Shown: positions 36,217 to 45,308 of the stretch, piece after piece
How the letters are laid out: each line of letters starts with the position of its first letter
Position numbering within the stretch: the stretch's first letter is position 1
NCBI RefSeq assembly: GCF_902859705.1
Contig: NZ_CADIJO010000005.1
Span: forward strand, 186,001 to 250,000
DNA from: Achromobacter deleyi
Lineage (GTDB): Bacteria; Pseudomonadota; Gammaproteobacteria; Burkholderiales; Burkholderiaceae_B
Length of the DNA: 64,000 nt
Reading direction: 5' to 3'
Position numbers and translations under genes: made by a program
The notes under the pieces: generated by a model
The model's database searches: none
The model's input: the letters and a program-made list of their open reading frames with translations, nothing else
Told to the model about the DNA's origin: nothing

Positions 36217-36977
36217 GGCGTCCACCGCCTGACCCACAAACCGCTGCCTGCATCCAACGGCACCAGCAGCCATTGCAATTGGGCCCCCTGACGCCGCCAC
36301 GACTGCCGCCCTGCGCCGGCCGGCTCGCTTTCAACACGGCGCCATCCATCCCGTAGCAGCCCCTGCTGCAACAGCAACGCCAGGCGTGCGGGCGGCAGAG
36401 GATGCTGCCAAATATGTTCAGACACCTTCATGCCCCCTTCCAATACGGTGAAATCCAATCTGAGACGGGCGTTGGCCGGCAACCAGGCCGGCGGGACCGA
36501 GGCGGGCAACGGTTGCGCATGAATCGCGGAAATGCTGCCGACACAGCGTCCGGCTTCGGGACTTTCCATCTGCGCCACCCACCAGGCATCGCCGACCTGG
36601 CCGGACAAGATCGCCTGCCCCGGCAGCACCTGAAGATCGCCCAGCGCCGGCTGCTGGCGTGACAGCTGGCGAATCAATTCAGGTGCATTGACCGGCGCGT
36701 CGAATACGACCACCTGCACGGGTGCACCGCTCAGCCACATGCGGTCGGCCAATGGCTCGACTCGCGAACCCGGCGGAAAGCGCAGCGCCGACAGCGACGC
36801 CACGCCGGAAGCCACGTGTAGCCCCATTGCCTGCCGTACGGCGCCCGCGGCCACGCCAGGCCCGGCAGGCCAGGCCAGCCAGGCAGCGGCAACCCACACA
36901 CGCCATGAACGACGGGTGCAGCCCCCCGCCATTGGGCCGCCACGCCAACCGCATCGCGTCAGGGAAGGCGTGCTCAT
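36213..36977 (-). CDS. Exported protein of unknown function in the Tad operon
   Basis: 254 residues with an N-terminal signal-like segment (RRSWRVWVAAAWLAWPAG, cleavage probably near VAAGA). The body is soluble and mixed alpha/beta with no motif I recognise. ATGA overlaps with both neighbours show that it is translated as part of the pilus operon, so it is likely an accessory periplasmic assembly factor or a pilotin-like partner of the secretin (inferred from position only). Confidence 0.75.
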   Translation of the reverse strand: MSTPSLTRCGWRGGPMAGGCTRRSWRVWVAAAWLAWPAGPGVAAGAVRQAMGLHVASGVASLSALRFPPGSRVEPLADRMWLSGAPVQVVVFDAPVNAPELIRQLSRQQPALGDLQVLPGQAILSGQVGDAWWVAQMESPEAGRCVGSISAIHAQPLPASVPPAWLPANARLRLDFTVLEGGMKVSEHIWQHPLPPARLALLLQQGLLRDGWRRVESEPAGAGRQSWRRQGAQLQWLLVPLDAGSGLWVRRWTP

Positions 36978-37585
36978 GGCGTCATCCTGCCGCGCTTGCC
37001 CAGGCGATCGGCGGGAACCAGATCCGCCCAGGACGACAGCCAATCCGTGGTGATCGCAGGCCGCCCCCAGGGCGCATCCACGCGCCCCACCCTGCCCCCG
37101 ATGCTGCGCGCCAAGGGCAACGAACGATCGGCCGCTTGCCTCCAGGCCGTCGGGGCGGCCCCGATGCGACGCTGCGCGTCGTCATCGCCATGCGCGTATC
37201 CCGCCCCCGCCGCAACACTGGTGCGGCGCGCGATGCGCGCGGCATTCCAAAGTGCCGAGCCGGACAACGCCGTCCCGGCCGTGACAGCCAACAGTTGCAG
37301 GTCCGCCCCGAACCATTCCGCTTGCAGACCGGCATTGCCGGACGCTGCGGCGCCCGGCATCGATTGCGAGCGGCCCGACTGTGCCCCGGCCCCAATCGGA
37401 CGTGCCAGGGGCGCCCCGGCGGCGGACGCCATCACTGCCCGGCGGCTGGCCTGCGCCATTTCCTGTGCGGCGAACTGCAACTTGCCCACCCAGGCCACGG
37501 CCAGGAAGGCCATCGTCAACAACGGCAACATGAGCAGCGCCTCGACCAGAGCCTGGCCGCGCTGACGAAGATAGGCGGGCATCAT
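36974..37585 (-). CDS. TadE-like minor pseudopilin
   Basis: 203 residues. The N-terminus RQRGQALVEALLMLPLLTMAFLAV is a TadE-type prepilin-like segment with the conserved Glu after the Gly cleavage region. The start ATG at 37585 overlaps the upstream stop codon. The protein should be processed by a prepilin peptidase, which is not encoded in this window. Confidence 0.85.
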   Translation of the reverse strand: MMPAYLRQRGQALVEALLMLPLLTMAFLAVAWVGKLQFAAQEMAQASRRAVMASAAGAPLARPIGAGAQSGRSQSMPGAAASGNAGLQAEWFGADLQLLAVTAGTALSGSALWNAARIARRTSVAAGAGYAHGDDDAQRRIGAAPTAWRQAADRSLPLARSIGGRVGRVDAPWGRPAITTDWLSSWADLVPADRLGKRGRMTP

Positions 37586-39006
37586 GGCGCCCCCTTGGCC
37601 GCCAGGGCCTCGGCCAGGGTGACGGCCGACAGCCGTGCCTGCCAGTACGGACGGAACAACGTGGCCCATTCGCCACGCCCGTCGCCCCGTGCCTGCGGAC
37701 GCGCGAAATAGGTTTCGGCGGCACTGGTGACCGTCAGCGTTCCGCCCCCGCCCAAAGCGGCATGACGAAACCGGCCCACCGGCGCAGCGACCGTACTGGC
37801 GGCGTCAGTGGTGGGCAACGCTCGCCCTGCCAGGCTGACCGCCACGGCAAAGCGCAAGGGCGCCTCGCGGCGACTCCGTGCGACCTCGCGATACCCGGGC
37901 AGCCCCAGGCCAGGCCAGCGCTGCACCTGCGCCATGGCATAGGAATTGGCCATGGGATTGGTTGCGCCGTCGAAGATGTTCCAGTTCGTGGACAGTTCCA
38001 CCCAGCGCCAGAAATCCTGCGCGGAAAAATCCTCGGGCGGCGATTCCACGTAATCGAGATCGGGCGGCGGCCTGGATTTCTGGCCTTGCGCCGTGCCCCA
38101 GCCCATGGCGTATTCGCGGTAGTAACACCCAACCCACCGGTTGGACCGCAACGCATGAAACGATTGCGTGTCCAGCGCCCCCCACCGACCGTCCGGCCCC
38201 AGCCAGGTCGATCCGCGCCGCCGCAGTTCATGGCGCAAGATCGGGCAATACATGCTGACAGGCCAAAGGTTGCGGCGCGTCTCGTTGCGGCGATCCAGGA
38301 AGCCGAAGCGTCCTGCTGCCTGCTCCACCGCCGGACGCAGGCCACCCTGGCGCGTGGCGGCGTGGCGCGCAACGAAACCCGGCCAACCGTCGCTCAGCAG
38401 CCGGATGACGGGCTCAGCCCGCGCCGACGAATTCAGGCCAAAGCTGCCGCCCGCATCGGCATAGTTGTCGTGCAGCACGGCGCGCATGAGCCGATCACGC
38501 GATGCCGGCAAATGCTTCACCGCCGCGGCCGCGCCGGCATCCAGCACCCGGTGCACGATGCGGTCGTGCTCGGCATAGGCGCGCGCCAGATCGGCCTCTG
38601 CGCCAGGCTGCCCCCGAGCCATCGCGTAGGCCAGCCCGGCATCGGGGCCGAACAGCATGGCTATCAGCGCCATGGGCGGGTTGTTGCGGTTGCGCTGGCC
38701 CGCCAGCGTGCGCAGGTACTGCGCCCCGGTCCCCAGGGTGACCAGGTGCGCCATCGCCACCTGGTGGGCGATCTGGGTGCGGTTGACGTAGGCCAGGAAA
38801 TTCAGTTGACGCGCCTGTTCCAGCGCACCGCTGTAAGCTGCCGCGTCCGCGGCGTGGGTCAGGCTCGAGCGCGACTCTACCGTGCGCCCCAGGTTGTAGA
38901 GCATGACCAGCGACACCGATACCGTGGCCGCCAGCAGCATGCCCAGCACCAAGACCTGGCCTTGCTGCGAGGCGAATGGCGCAACGCGCTCGAGCCTGGC
39001 GTTCAC
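37582..39006 (-). CDS. TadG-like pilus-associated protein
   Basis: 474 residues with an N-terminal helix (GQVLVLGMLLAATVSVSL) followed by the typical Tad-locus segment RSSLTHAADAAAYSGAL. The large C-terminal part is extracytoplasmic, Trp/Arg-rich and without a recognisable VWA domain, so it is a TadG-like rather than a classical TadG protein. It overlaps the pilin gene by 4 bp. Confidence 0.82.
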   Translation of the reverse strand: MNARLERVAPFASQQGQVLVLGMLLAATVSVSLVMLYNLGRTVESRSSLTHAADAAAYSGALEQARQLNFLAYVNRTQIAHQVAMAHLVTLGTGAQYLRTLAGQRNRNNPPMALIAMLFGPDAGLAYAMARGQPGAEADLARAYAEHDRIVHRVLDAGAAAAVKHLPASRDRLMRAVLHDNYADAGGSFGLNSSARAEPVIRLLSDGWPGFVARHAATRQGGLRPAVEQAAGRFGFLDRRNETRRNLWPVSMYCPILRHELRRRGSTWLGPDGRWGALDTQSFHALRSNRWVGCYYREYAMGWGTAQGQKSRPPPDLDYVESPPEDFSAQDFWRWVELSTNWNIFDGATNPMANSYAMAQVQRWPGLGLPGYREVARSRREAPLRFAVAVSLAGRALPTTDAASTVAAPVGRFRHAALGGGGTLTVTSAAETYFARPQARGDGRGEWATLFRPYWQARLSAVTLAEALAAKGAP

Positions 39007-39269
39007 TTGTCGGCCGCGGCGTTGCCGGTAAAGGACTTGAGCGACCGCGCCTTGGTCTGCGCGGCGGCCTTTTGCGCGGCCTTCTGTGCATCGCCCGACT
39101 GCTTGGTGCCGTCTTCGCCGGCCAGCTCGCGCGCCATTGCCGCGGTCTGCGACCGCACGACCTGTCCGAAGTACTGGTACACGGCGATAGCCGCCACCGC
39201 CACCAGGGCCACGACCACGATGTACTCGGTCATGCCCTGCCCTGTCTGACGCCTGCGAAATGCCAACAT
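39003..39269 (-). CDS. Flp-like type IVb pilin
   Basis: 88 residues from the ATG at 39269. The segment RRRQTGQGMTEYIVVVALV fits cleavage after Gly10, which places Glu at +5 followed by Tyr, the Flp hallmark. One hydrophobic helix (~17-34) follows. Unlike classical Flp pilins it ends in a ~40-residue Ala/Lys/Gln-rich tail. It is the first gene of the operon and may be the major subunit, as no other Flp gene is in the window. Confidence 0.8.
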   Translation of the reverse strand: MLAFRRRQTGQGMTEYIVVVALVAVAAIAVYQYFGQVVRSQTAAMARELAGEDGTKQSGDAQKAAQKAAAQTKARSLKSFTGNAAADK

Positions 39270-39692
39270 TTTCAACCTCTGCTCGCTGTGAATGAGGGTC
39301 TCAGTGTCGGCTTGGCCGCAGGGGCCAACAATTCGCGGATGCCGAGGCGGACAAATGCGGCGCGACAGTCTTGACGAACTCGCCGCGCAAGCTGCCCGCC
39401 TTGGGCCGCACCGAAAAAAATGTTGTAACCCCCTAATTTCACTGGGGTTTTCCCTATTGCCCGGGCATAGGGGCAGCAGTAGATTGGACTTGCCGGGCTG
39501 TCTGACACCCATCGCGTGCGAAGCCGGGCAGGAGCGCCTCAGACTCATCTCGAGCTGAGGCGCTCTTCCATTTCCAGGGCCGGCAAACGGGCTCCTGCCC
39601 CGGCCTCGGCATTACAAAATCTATACACAGTCGCCCAATTCCCTGACAGGGCCGTGGCTAGCATGGCGGTTTTCCCCTGGACAGACCGACTC
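39270..39692. promoter_or_regulatory. Divergent regulatory region between the Tad operon and an acyltransferase gene
   Basis: 423 bp without a convincing gene. It must hold the minus-strand Tad promoter. A short inverted repeat (AACCCC ... GGGGTT, about 39426-39448) and an AT-rich patch near 39410-39450 are candidate control sites. An 11-bp perfect hairpin is listed separately. No specific regulator site is recognised. Confidence 0.45.
39532..39565. terminator. 11-bp perfect hairpin upstream of the acyltransferase gene
   Basis: GAGCGCCTCAG and its exact complement are separated by 12 nt, with a weak TTCCATTT tail on the plus strand. It may be a terminator or a leader structure; its position between divergent genes makes a leader or remnant role possible. 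Confidence 0.45.
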
Positions 39693-40883
39693 ATGCCCGC
39701 CTACGCCCCAATGCCCAGGGCCAAACGCCCCGAGCCGGGCGAACCTCGCAACCCCGCCATCGACGCCTTGCGCGGCCTCGCCATCCTGTGCGTCGTGCTG
39801 CTGCACGTGCAGATCCACATTCCGCAAGAACAAAGCCTGCTGGGCAAGGTGCTGCCCGCACCGCTGTTCAACATCGTCTTTCGCAGCGGTTACTACGGCG
39901 TCATCATTTTCTTCGTCATCTCGGGCTTTCTGATCACGCGCACTTGCCTGGCGCGCTGGGGCAGCCTGGCCGCTGTGCCGTGGGCGCCTTTTCTGTGGCG
40001 CCGGTTCGCCCGCATCTATCCCTGCCTGCTGTTGCTGCTGCTGGTGCTGGCGGGCCTGCATTGGGCGCAGATGCCCGGCTTCGTGATCGAAGACACTTCC
40101 CTGGCACGCGCCAGCGCGGCCGCAGTGACGCTGCACCTGAATTGGCTGGAGGCCCAGGTCGGCTATCTGCCCGCAGCCTGGAACGTGCTGTGGTCGCTCT
40201 CCATCGAAGAAGCCTTCTACCTGGCCTTTCCGCTGCTTTGCCTCCTGTCCCTGGCAGTGGGGCCGCGCGCGTTGCGGCTGACGCTGCTCCTGTTCGTGGT
40301 GCTCGGCCCGTTTGCCCGCGTTGCCTTTACCCAGAACGAGATCTGGGCCGATCACTCGTATCTCTCGGGCATGGACGGCATCGCCATCGGTTGCCTGGCC
40401 GCGCTGGCCGCAGCCCGCCTGAACCGCGCTCGCCACTCGTACCGCCGCGGCCTGCTGCTCGCGGGCATCGCCTTGTTCGCGCTGGTGTTCCTGCTTAGAA
40501 AGGCGACGTCCTCGCTGGGGCTGACCGCCCTGGGACTGAACGTCACGCTGCTGGAAATCGGCGTGGCCTGCCTGCTGATCGGCTGGAGCCTGCGCACATC
40601 CCACCCGCCGCGGCACAACCCCGCGATGGCCGCGCTGCGCTGGATCGGTCACAACAGCTACGAGATCTACCTGACGCACATGTTCCCGGTGCTGCTGCTG
40701 GCGGCCGCTTCGTGCCGCAATTCCGGCGGCGCCGTATCCACCTGGTGGCGCGCAGGCGCATTGACGGCGGCCAGTGTGCTGGCGATCCTGCTGGCCGCCA
40801 TGCTGGGCGGCCTGGTGGCCCGCTATTACTCGGCCCCCATGCGGCGCTGGCTGATGCGGCCCGCGTGGGTTGCCCTGCGGTGA
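39693..40883 (+). CDS. Acyltransferase-3 (OafA/YrhL-type) membrane protein
   Basis: 396 residues from the ATG at 39693 (an ATG at 39663 would add ten). The family start NPAIDALRGLAILCVVLLHV, about ten transmembrane helices, FFVISGFLI and the conserved WSLSIEEAFYLAFPL segment are all present. Such proteins O-acylate surface polysaccharides, lipids or peptidoglycan from the periplasmic side. The base composition is like the host genome, so this copy is probably resident. The acceptor is unknown. Confidence 0.9.
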   Translation: MPAYAPMPRAKRPEPGEPRNPAIDALRGLAILCVVLLHVQIHIPQEQSLLGKVLPAPLFNIVFRSGYYGVIIFFVISGFLITRTCLARWGSLAAVPWAPFLWRRFARIYPCLLLLLLVLAGLHWAQMPGFVIEDTSLARASAAAVTLHLNWLEAQVGYLPAAWNVLWSLSIEEAFYLAFPLLCLLSLAVGPRALRLTLLLFVVLGPFARVAFTQNEIWADHSYLSGMDGIAIGCLAALAAARLNRARHSYRRGLLLAGIALFALVFLLRKATSSLGLTALGLNVTLLEIGVACLLIGWSLRTSHPPRHNPAMAALRWIGHNSYEIYLTHMFPVLLLAAASCRNSGGAVSTWWRAGALTAASVLAILLAAMLGGLVARYYSAPMRRWLMRPAWVALR

Positions 40884-40912
40884 ATTCCCCGCTGCGCCAT
40901 CGCGGGCAGCCG

Positions 40913-42307
40913 TCAGCCAGCTGCGGCGCGACCGCCCGTGGAGCCGTTCAGGCTGTCGGCATCCAGGCGCCTGAACACGAGCGCCGACAGCAATGTGATC
41001 GCGCCCACGCACAGGAAGGTCAGCGTGAACGCCCAGCCCAACGCGGCATTGCCCGGCCCGGAAAACACGCCCACCAGGCCGCCGCCGATCGTCACGCCCA
41101 AACCGATGGCCAGCATCTGCACCATCGAAAACAGGCTGTTGCCACTGCCCGCGTCGCGCGTGCTCAGTCCCTTGAGGGTGACGCTGTTCATGGCCGCGAA
41201 CTGCATCGAGTTGGCCGCGCCGAACAAGGCCAGTTGCACCACTTGCAGCGCCATGGGCCAGCCGTGCGAGATGGCCGCGAACGACATGATGGACGCCCCC
41301 ACGAGCACCGTGTTGGCAAGCAGGAACGTGTCATAGCCGAATCGCCGCACCAGCGGCGCGATCCAGGGCTTGGACACCGTGCCGGCAATCGCGGCCGGCA
41401 GCATCATCAGGCCGGACTGCAGCGGCGTATAGCCCAACTGCAACTGCAGCAGCAGCGGCAACAGGAAGGGCACGGCGCTGCTGCCGATGCGGCACACCAG
41501 GTTGCCGATCAGCCCCACGCTGAAATTGGGTTCGCGAAACAGGCGCAGTTGAAACAGCGGGTTGTCGCGCCGCCGAGCATGCACCACATACAGCGCCACC
41601 GTCAGTGCGCTCAGCGCGAACAGCCCGGCCGACCAGGCCGCCCGCCCCTCGCCGGCAGGCAGGTCCAGCGCCAACGAAAACGCCACCATGCACAACGACA
41701 GCAAACCGCAGCCCAGCACGTCGAACGGCGCAACATCGGCCAACGCGTCCTCCGGCAGATAGCGACGCACGGCGAACAGACCCGCCAGGCCGATCGGCAC
41801 ATTGATCATGAAGATCCAATGCCAGCTGGCTACCTGCACCAGCAGCCCACCCAGCGTCGGCCCGAAGATCGGCCCGACCTGCCCCGCGATGGACACGAAG
41901 GCCAGGGCCGAGATGTACTGGTCGCCCGGCACCCGCCGCAGCACCGCCAGGCGCCCGATGGGCAACAGCATCGATCCGCCGACGCCCTGCACCACGCGGG
42001 CGATCGTCAGTTGCGTCAGGCTCTGCGCCAGGCCGCAAAACACGGACCCCACCGCAAACACCAGGATCGCCGCCAGATAGACGCGGCGCGTGCCGTAGCG
42101 GTCCGCCAGCCAACCCGATGCCGGTGTCAGCATGGCCATCGTCAGCGTGTACGCCACCACCACGGGCTTGAGCGCCAGCACGTCCTCGCCCAGGCTGCGC
42201 GCCATGGCGGGCAAGGCAGTATTGACGATGGTGGTGTCCAGTGTCTGCATGAAAAAACAGGCGGCGACCACCCAGAGCAGGGCGCGTTGCGAAGAAGGTG
42301 CGGGCAT
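40913..42307 (-). CDS. MFS multidrug exporter, DHA2 (EmrB/QacA, MdtD-like) family
   Basis: 464 residues with ~14 hydrophobic segments. It shows FFMQTLDTTIVNTALPAMA at helix 1, GWLADRYGTRRVYL (motif A) and RVVQGVGGSMLLPIGRL (motif C region). It is a proton-driven exporter of the DHA2 family, closest in layout to MdtD. The ATG at 42307 starts the recognisable protein; the frame stays open upstream for ~277 codons without family similarity. The substrate cannot be told. Confidence 0.93.
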   Translation of the reverse strand: MPAPSSQRALLWVVAACFFMQTLDTTIVNTALPAMARSLGEDVLALKPVVVAYTLTMAMLTPASGWLADRYGTRRVYLAAILVFAVGSVFCGLAQSLTQLTIARVVQGVGGSMLLPIGRLAVLRRVPGDQYISALAFVSIAGQVGPIFGPTLGGLLVQVASWHWIFMINVPIGLAGLFAVRRYLPEDALADVAPFDVLGCGLLSLCMVAFSLALDLPAGEGRAAWSAGLFALSALTVALYVVHARRRDNPLFQLRLFREPNFSVGLIGNLVCRIGSSAVPFLLPLLLQLQLGYTPLQSGLMMLPAAIAGTVSKPWIAPLVRRFGYDTFLLANTVLVGASIMSFAAISHGWPMALQVVQLALFGAANSMQFAAMNSVTLKGLSTRDAGSGNSLFSMVQMLAIGLGVTIGGGLVGVFSGPGNAALGWAFTLTFLCVGAITLLSALVFRRLDADSLNGSTGGRAAAG

Positions 42308-42427
42308 GCCTGAATCGTACTCCCGGGCAGCCAACGCGCCGCTGACAGCGCCACAACGTGCAAGCCGATTCATGCCCGGCCAACGATCGGTTATCCTCCG
42401 GGTCATCGAAAAATTGGAAGACTTGCC

Positions 42428-43348
42428 GTGAGCCACGCTCATCCCCTCCCGGCCGAAAAAACGGCCCTGGTGCTGTCCAACCGGCTGGGCGATTCGCTGT
42501 ACCAGATGACCATCGCCAACAACCTGCGCAAGGCAGGTCGGGATATCTCCGTCTATGGCGTCCACGGCTATGCCCTGCGGGAATGGTTTCCCGATTTCGA
42601 CATCCAGCCCCTGCCGTCGGACATCACCAACCTGGCGGGCTACGACACCATCGTGCAGATGGACCCGGACAGCCCGTTCGACGGTCTCGGTCGCGTCTGC
42701 AAGCGCTTTCTCAGTACCAAGGCGTGGGGCCAGGCCCAACCGACGCCGCGCAAGCACAGCTCGCCCAACGGCATCCTCGATGAATTCCGCAGATTCTCTT
42801 TCGATGCCTTTGGCCTGACCCACTGGAGCGACGACAACGGACTGCAGGCCCCTGCCCGCTTCAAGGCGCGCCGTCACCCCAAGCGGGTGATCCTGCATCC
42901 GACCTCCAGCGAGGCGGAACGCTGCTGGACGCCCGGCAAGTACGTCATCGTCGCCAAGCGCCTGCGCGCCATGGGTTACGAACCGGTGTTCGTGCTGGCC
43001 CCGTCCGAACGCGAATATTGGTTGCCGCTGCTGGAGCCCGCGCATGCCGGGCACGTCCAGGCGCCCTCCATCGAAGGCGTCGCCGCGGAAATCTATGAAT
43101 CCGGCTGGTTCATCGGCACCGACTCCGGCATCGGCCACCTGGCCTCATGCTGCGGCCTGCCTACCGTTACCATCGTTGATCGTCCCCGCAACATGCCGCG
43201 CTGGCGCCCGGCGTGGGCCGCCAACATCATCGTCAAGCCGTGGTGGCTGCCCTTGCGCACCATGCGCCGCAAGTACTGGCGCGAAGCCACCACCGTCTCG
43301 GCCGTCATGCGCTGTTTTGGCCGCATGGTGCACCGCCAGCACCCCTGA
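42428..43348 (+). CDS. Glycosyltransferase family 9 (heptosyltransferase-like)
   Basis: 306 residues from a GTG at 42428, with GGAAG 7 bp upstream. The N-terminal LVLSNRLGDSLYQMTIANNL and the C-terminal FIGTDSGIGHLASCCGLPTV are GT9 features for ADP-heptose-type donors. It probably adds a sugar to lipopolysaccharide core or a related glycan. It ends at a terminator shared with the GT4 gene. Confidence 0.9.
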   Translation: MSHAHPLPAEKTALVLSNRLGDSLYQMTIANNLRKAGRDISVYGVHGYALREWFPDFDIQPLPSDITNLAGYDTIVQMDPDSPFDGLGRVCKRFLSTKAWGQAQPTPRKHSSPNGILDEFRRFSFDAFGLTHWSDDNGLQAPARFKARRHPKRVILHPTSSEAERCWTPGKYVIVAKRLRAMGYEPVFVLAPSEREYWLPLLEPAHAGHVQAPSIEGVAAEIYESGWFIGTDSGIGHLASCCGLPTVTIVDRPRNMPRWRPAWAANIIVKPWWLPLRTMRRKYWREATTVSAVMRCFGRMVHRQHP

Positions 43349-43359
43349 GCCACAACGTG

Positions 43360-43397
43360 ACAAGGCCGGCTGCCGAATCATCGGCAAGCCGGCCTTG
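43360..43397. terminator. Bidirectional terminator between the GT9 and GT4 genes
   Basis: CAAGGCCGGCTGCCGA pairs with the downstream arm over 16 bp with one bulged base and an ATCA loop. It lies between convergent genes; TTG-rich sequence follows. Confidence 0.8.
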
Positions 43398-43435
43398 TTG
43401 TCTACGCACAAGCCGCTACGACTATCGACGCGGCG

Positions 43436-44578
43436 TCAGGCAACCGCCTCGACGTTACGGGCGAGCTTCGCGTGTTCCATCGCGACCTGATACGCCCCCA
43501 GCGTTTCCGCCATTTTCTGAGGCAGCATGAAATGCCGGTCGGCATAGCGGCGCGCCTGTTCCGCGATCTGGGCTGCCTGCCCTGGATTGGCCCAGATCCA
43601 GGCCAGATGATCCGCAAAGCCCACCACGTCGCCTGCCGGCGCCAGCCAGCCGGTCTCGCCGGGGTGCACGATCTCGGGCAAGCCGCCCACCGCACTGGCC
43701 ACCACGGGGCAGCGCGACGCAAAGGCTTCCGGTACAACCCGCGACCAGGCCTCGTTCACGGACGGCACCAGTATGGCGTCAGCAGCATGCAGGACATTGG
43801 CGACGTCTTCGCGATGGCCGGCAAAGGTCACGTGGTCACCCATCCCGAGTTCGGTCACCAGGTTGCGCAGCTGCTGCCCGTAGGCCGCCGTCGCCCCCGT
43901 GGGCATGCCCACAACCAACGCGTGCGCCGGAATACCGCGTTGCCGCAATACGTTCACGACGCGCAGCAGATCTTCCTGGCGCTTGTCGGGCCGCAGCATG
44001 CCGATGGTCGCCACCACGAACGCGGCCGGGTTCACGGCCAGTTCCTTGCGCAGGGATTGGCGCACGGCCGGCTTGTCGGTGTCAGAGAAAAAACCGTGCT
44101 CGGCCCACTCGCCTACAACGCTGATCCGCTCACGTCCCGCGAAGCCCGCCGTGACGATGTCCTGCGCGCCACCTTCGCTGGTGGTGATCACGCGATGGCA
44201 ACCCAGGCGCCATTCCAGCCGACGGCGCCATGACGTGCGCAACGGACGGGAGAAGTGCCAGGTCCTGACCAGCGAGCACAGATCGCGGCACAGCGCGCTG
44301 GCCTTGGCATCGGGCGTGCCATGGGCATCGATGACCTGGATGCGCAGGTCCTTCACGATCTGGCGCAGCAACATGACGCCAGACCACGAATACGGCGCAC
44401 TGAAATCCATGCCGATCGTCGCCAGCCCCCAACTACGAGCCAGTTTCAGCGTCTCGCTGGCCGGCGGTGCGGCGATCGCCACGGCGTGGCCATGCTCGCG
44501 AAGCCAGCGCGCCTGATCCAGGACGCGAAACTCCATGCCGCCCAGGTTAGGGCCGGAAAGGGTGTGCAGGATTTGCAT
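43436..44578 (-). CDS. Glycosyltransferase family 4
   Basis: 380 residues from the ATG at 44578. GT-B fold features: a Gly-rich N-terminal loop (SGPNLGGMEFRV), the donor-binding region FVVATIGMLRPDKRQEDLL and the EX7E-type motif EAWSRVVPEAFASRCPVVAS. It is a retaining sugar transferase likely to act in LPS or exopolysaccharide synthesis at the inner membrane; donor and acceptor are unknown. It starts next to a low-GC gap. Confidence 0.92.
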   Translation of the reverse strand: MQILHTLSGPNLGGMEFRVLDQARWLREHGHAVAIAAPPASETLKLARSWGLATIGMDFSAPYSWSGVMLLRQIVKDLRIQVIDAHGTPDAKASALCRDLCSLVRTWHFSRPLRTSWRRRLEWRLGCHRVITTSEGGAQDIVTAGFAGRERISVVGEWAEHGFFSDTDKPAVRQSLRKELAVNPAAFVVATIGMLRPDKRQEDLLRVVNVLRQRGIPAHALVVGMPTGATAAYGQQLRNLVTELGMGDHVTFAGHREDVANVLHAADAILVPSVNEAWSRVVPEAFASRCPVVASAVGGLPEIVHPGETGWLAPAGDVVGFADHLAWIWANPGQAAQIAEQARRYADRHFMLPQKMAETLGAYQVAMEHAKLARNVEAVA

Positions 44579-45020
44579 GGGGGACCTACGGGTACAAAGA
44601 CAAGCGGCCGGCATGAGCCGGCCGAGATAGCGACAGCAGCGCCTGTCCCGTCCCCCGCTGCATGGCGATCGATAGCAATGCACCGCGGCAAAGACCACGG
44701 AAAAACCGAAGGGATCGCAACAACATGAGTGGGCGCGCTTGGTAAACTGCGTTCCTGTTGTCTGTCTCGGAAGGCCGCAACCCTCTCGAAATCGACTGAA
44801 ACGCTATTTTTGTTAAATTCAGCAATAAGCCAGGAATATAGGCGTGCCCCCAGGCCCAAGTTGGAGTACTTGTTTAAGCTTTGTTAAGTTCTTTGCTGTT
44901 TTTGTAACTTTTTAATTCTTAAACAGACAAAATTAGCACTTCGATGGAAATAGGCTGGGATCTGGGCACTCAGTCACCTGCCGAACGCCCGAGATGCTGA
45001 ATCAGGCCGCAATCGGACCC
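44579..45020. other. Gene-poor intergenic stretch, AT-rich at 44810-44960
   Basis: 442 bp. The minus-strand GT4 promoter must lie near its left end. The AT-rich stretch around 44870-44930 contrasts with the flanking chromosome and may mark the left side of acquired DNA. No gene, tRNA or clear repeat is seen. Confidence 0.5.
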
Positions 45021-45308
45021 TCAGAAAATGCACGCCTTCTGCGAGCATTCATACAGAAAACCCGCCACCCGAGCCGCCGGGTAAAGCACCACAACCGCTG
45101 TAGCCAGCACCCACCAGCGCCGCTGCCGGCGAATGACCAGCCCCACGCAGACAAGCCAAGCCAGCACAGCTGTCCAATACGCCGGGAAGTACGGCCCCAG
45201 CCCGACCATCAGCCAATCAATACGGGCCAGAGCCGCCAACACGACCACTGCGATCAGCAAGATGACGAGCGTCAGCCGGTTGCCTGATCGGTACACCGAA
45301 TGGAACAT
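45021..45308 (-). CDS. Small membrane protein of unknown function
   Basis: 95 residues from the ATG at 45308, supported by GAGG 7-8 bp upstream. Three predicted transmembrane helices (~10-32, ~40-55 and ~62-82) with a basic linker (RRQRRWW) are visible. No family is recognised. It is isolated in gene-poor DNA and could be part of an island. Confidence 0.55.
   Translation of the reverse strand: MFHSVYRSGNRLTLVILLIAVVVLAALARIDWLMVGLGPYFPAYWTAVLAWLVCVGLVIRRQRRWWVLATAVVVLYPAARVAGFLYECSQKACIF

Noticed and set aside
35384..36349. Open extension upstream of the secretin start
   Set aside because: It overlaps cpaB in another frame and lacks domains; the ATG at 35383 gives a normal signal peptide and an ATGA coupling.
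42308..43138. Long open extension upstream of the MFS gene start
   Set aside because: The added ~277 codons have no membrane segments or family similarity and lie antisense to the GT9 gene.
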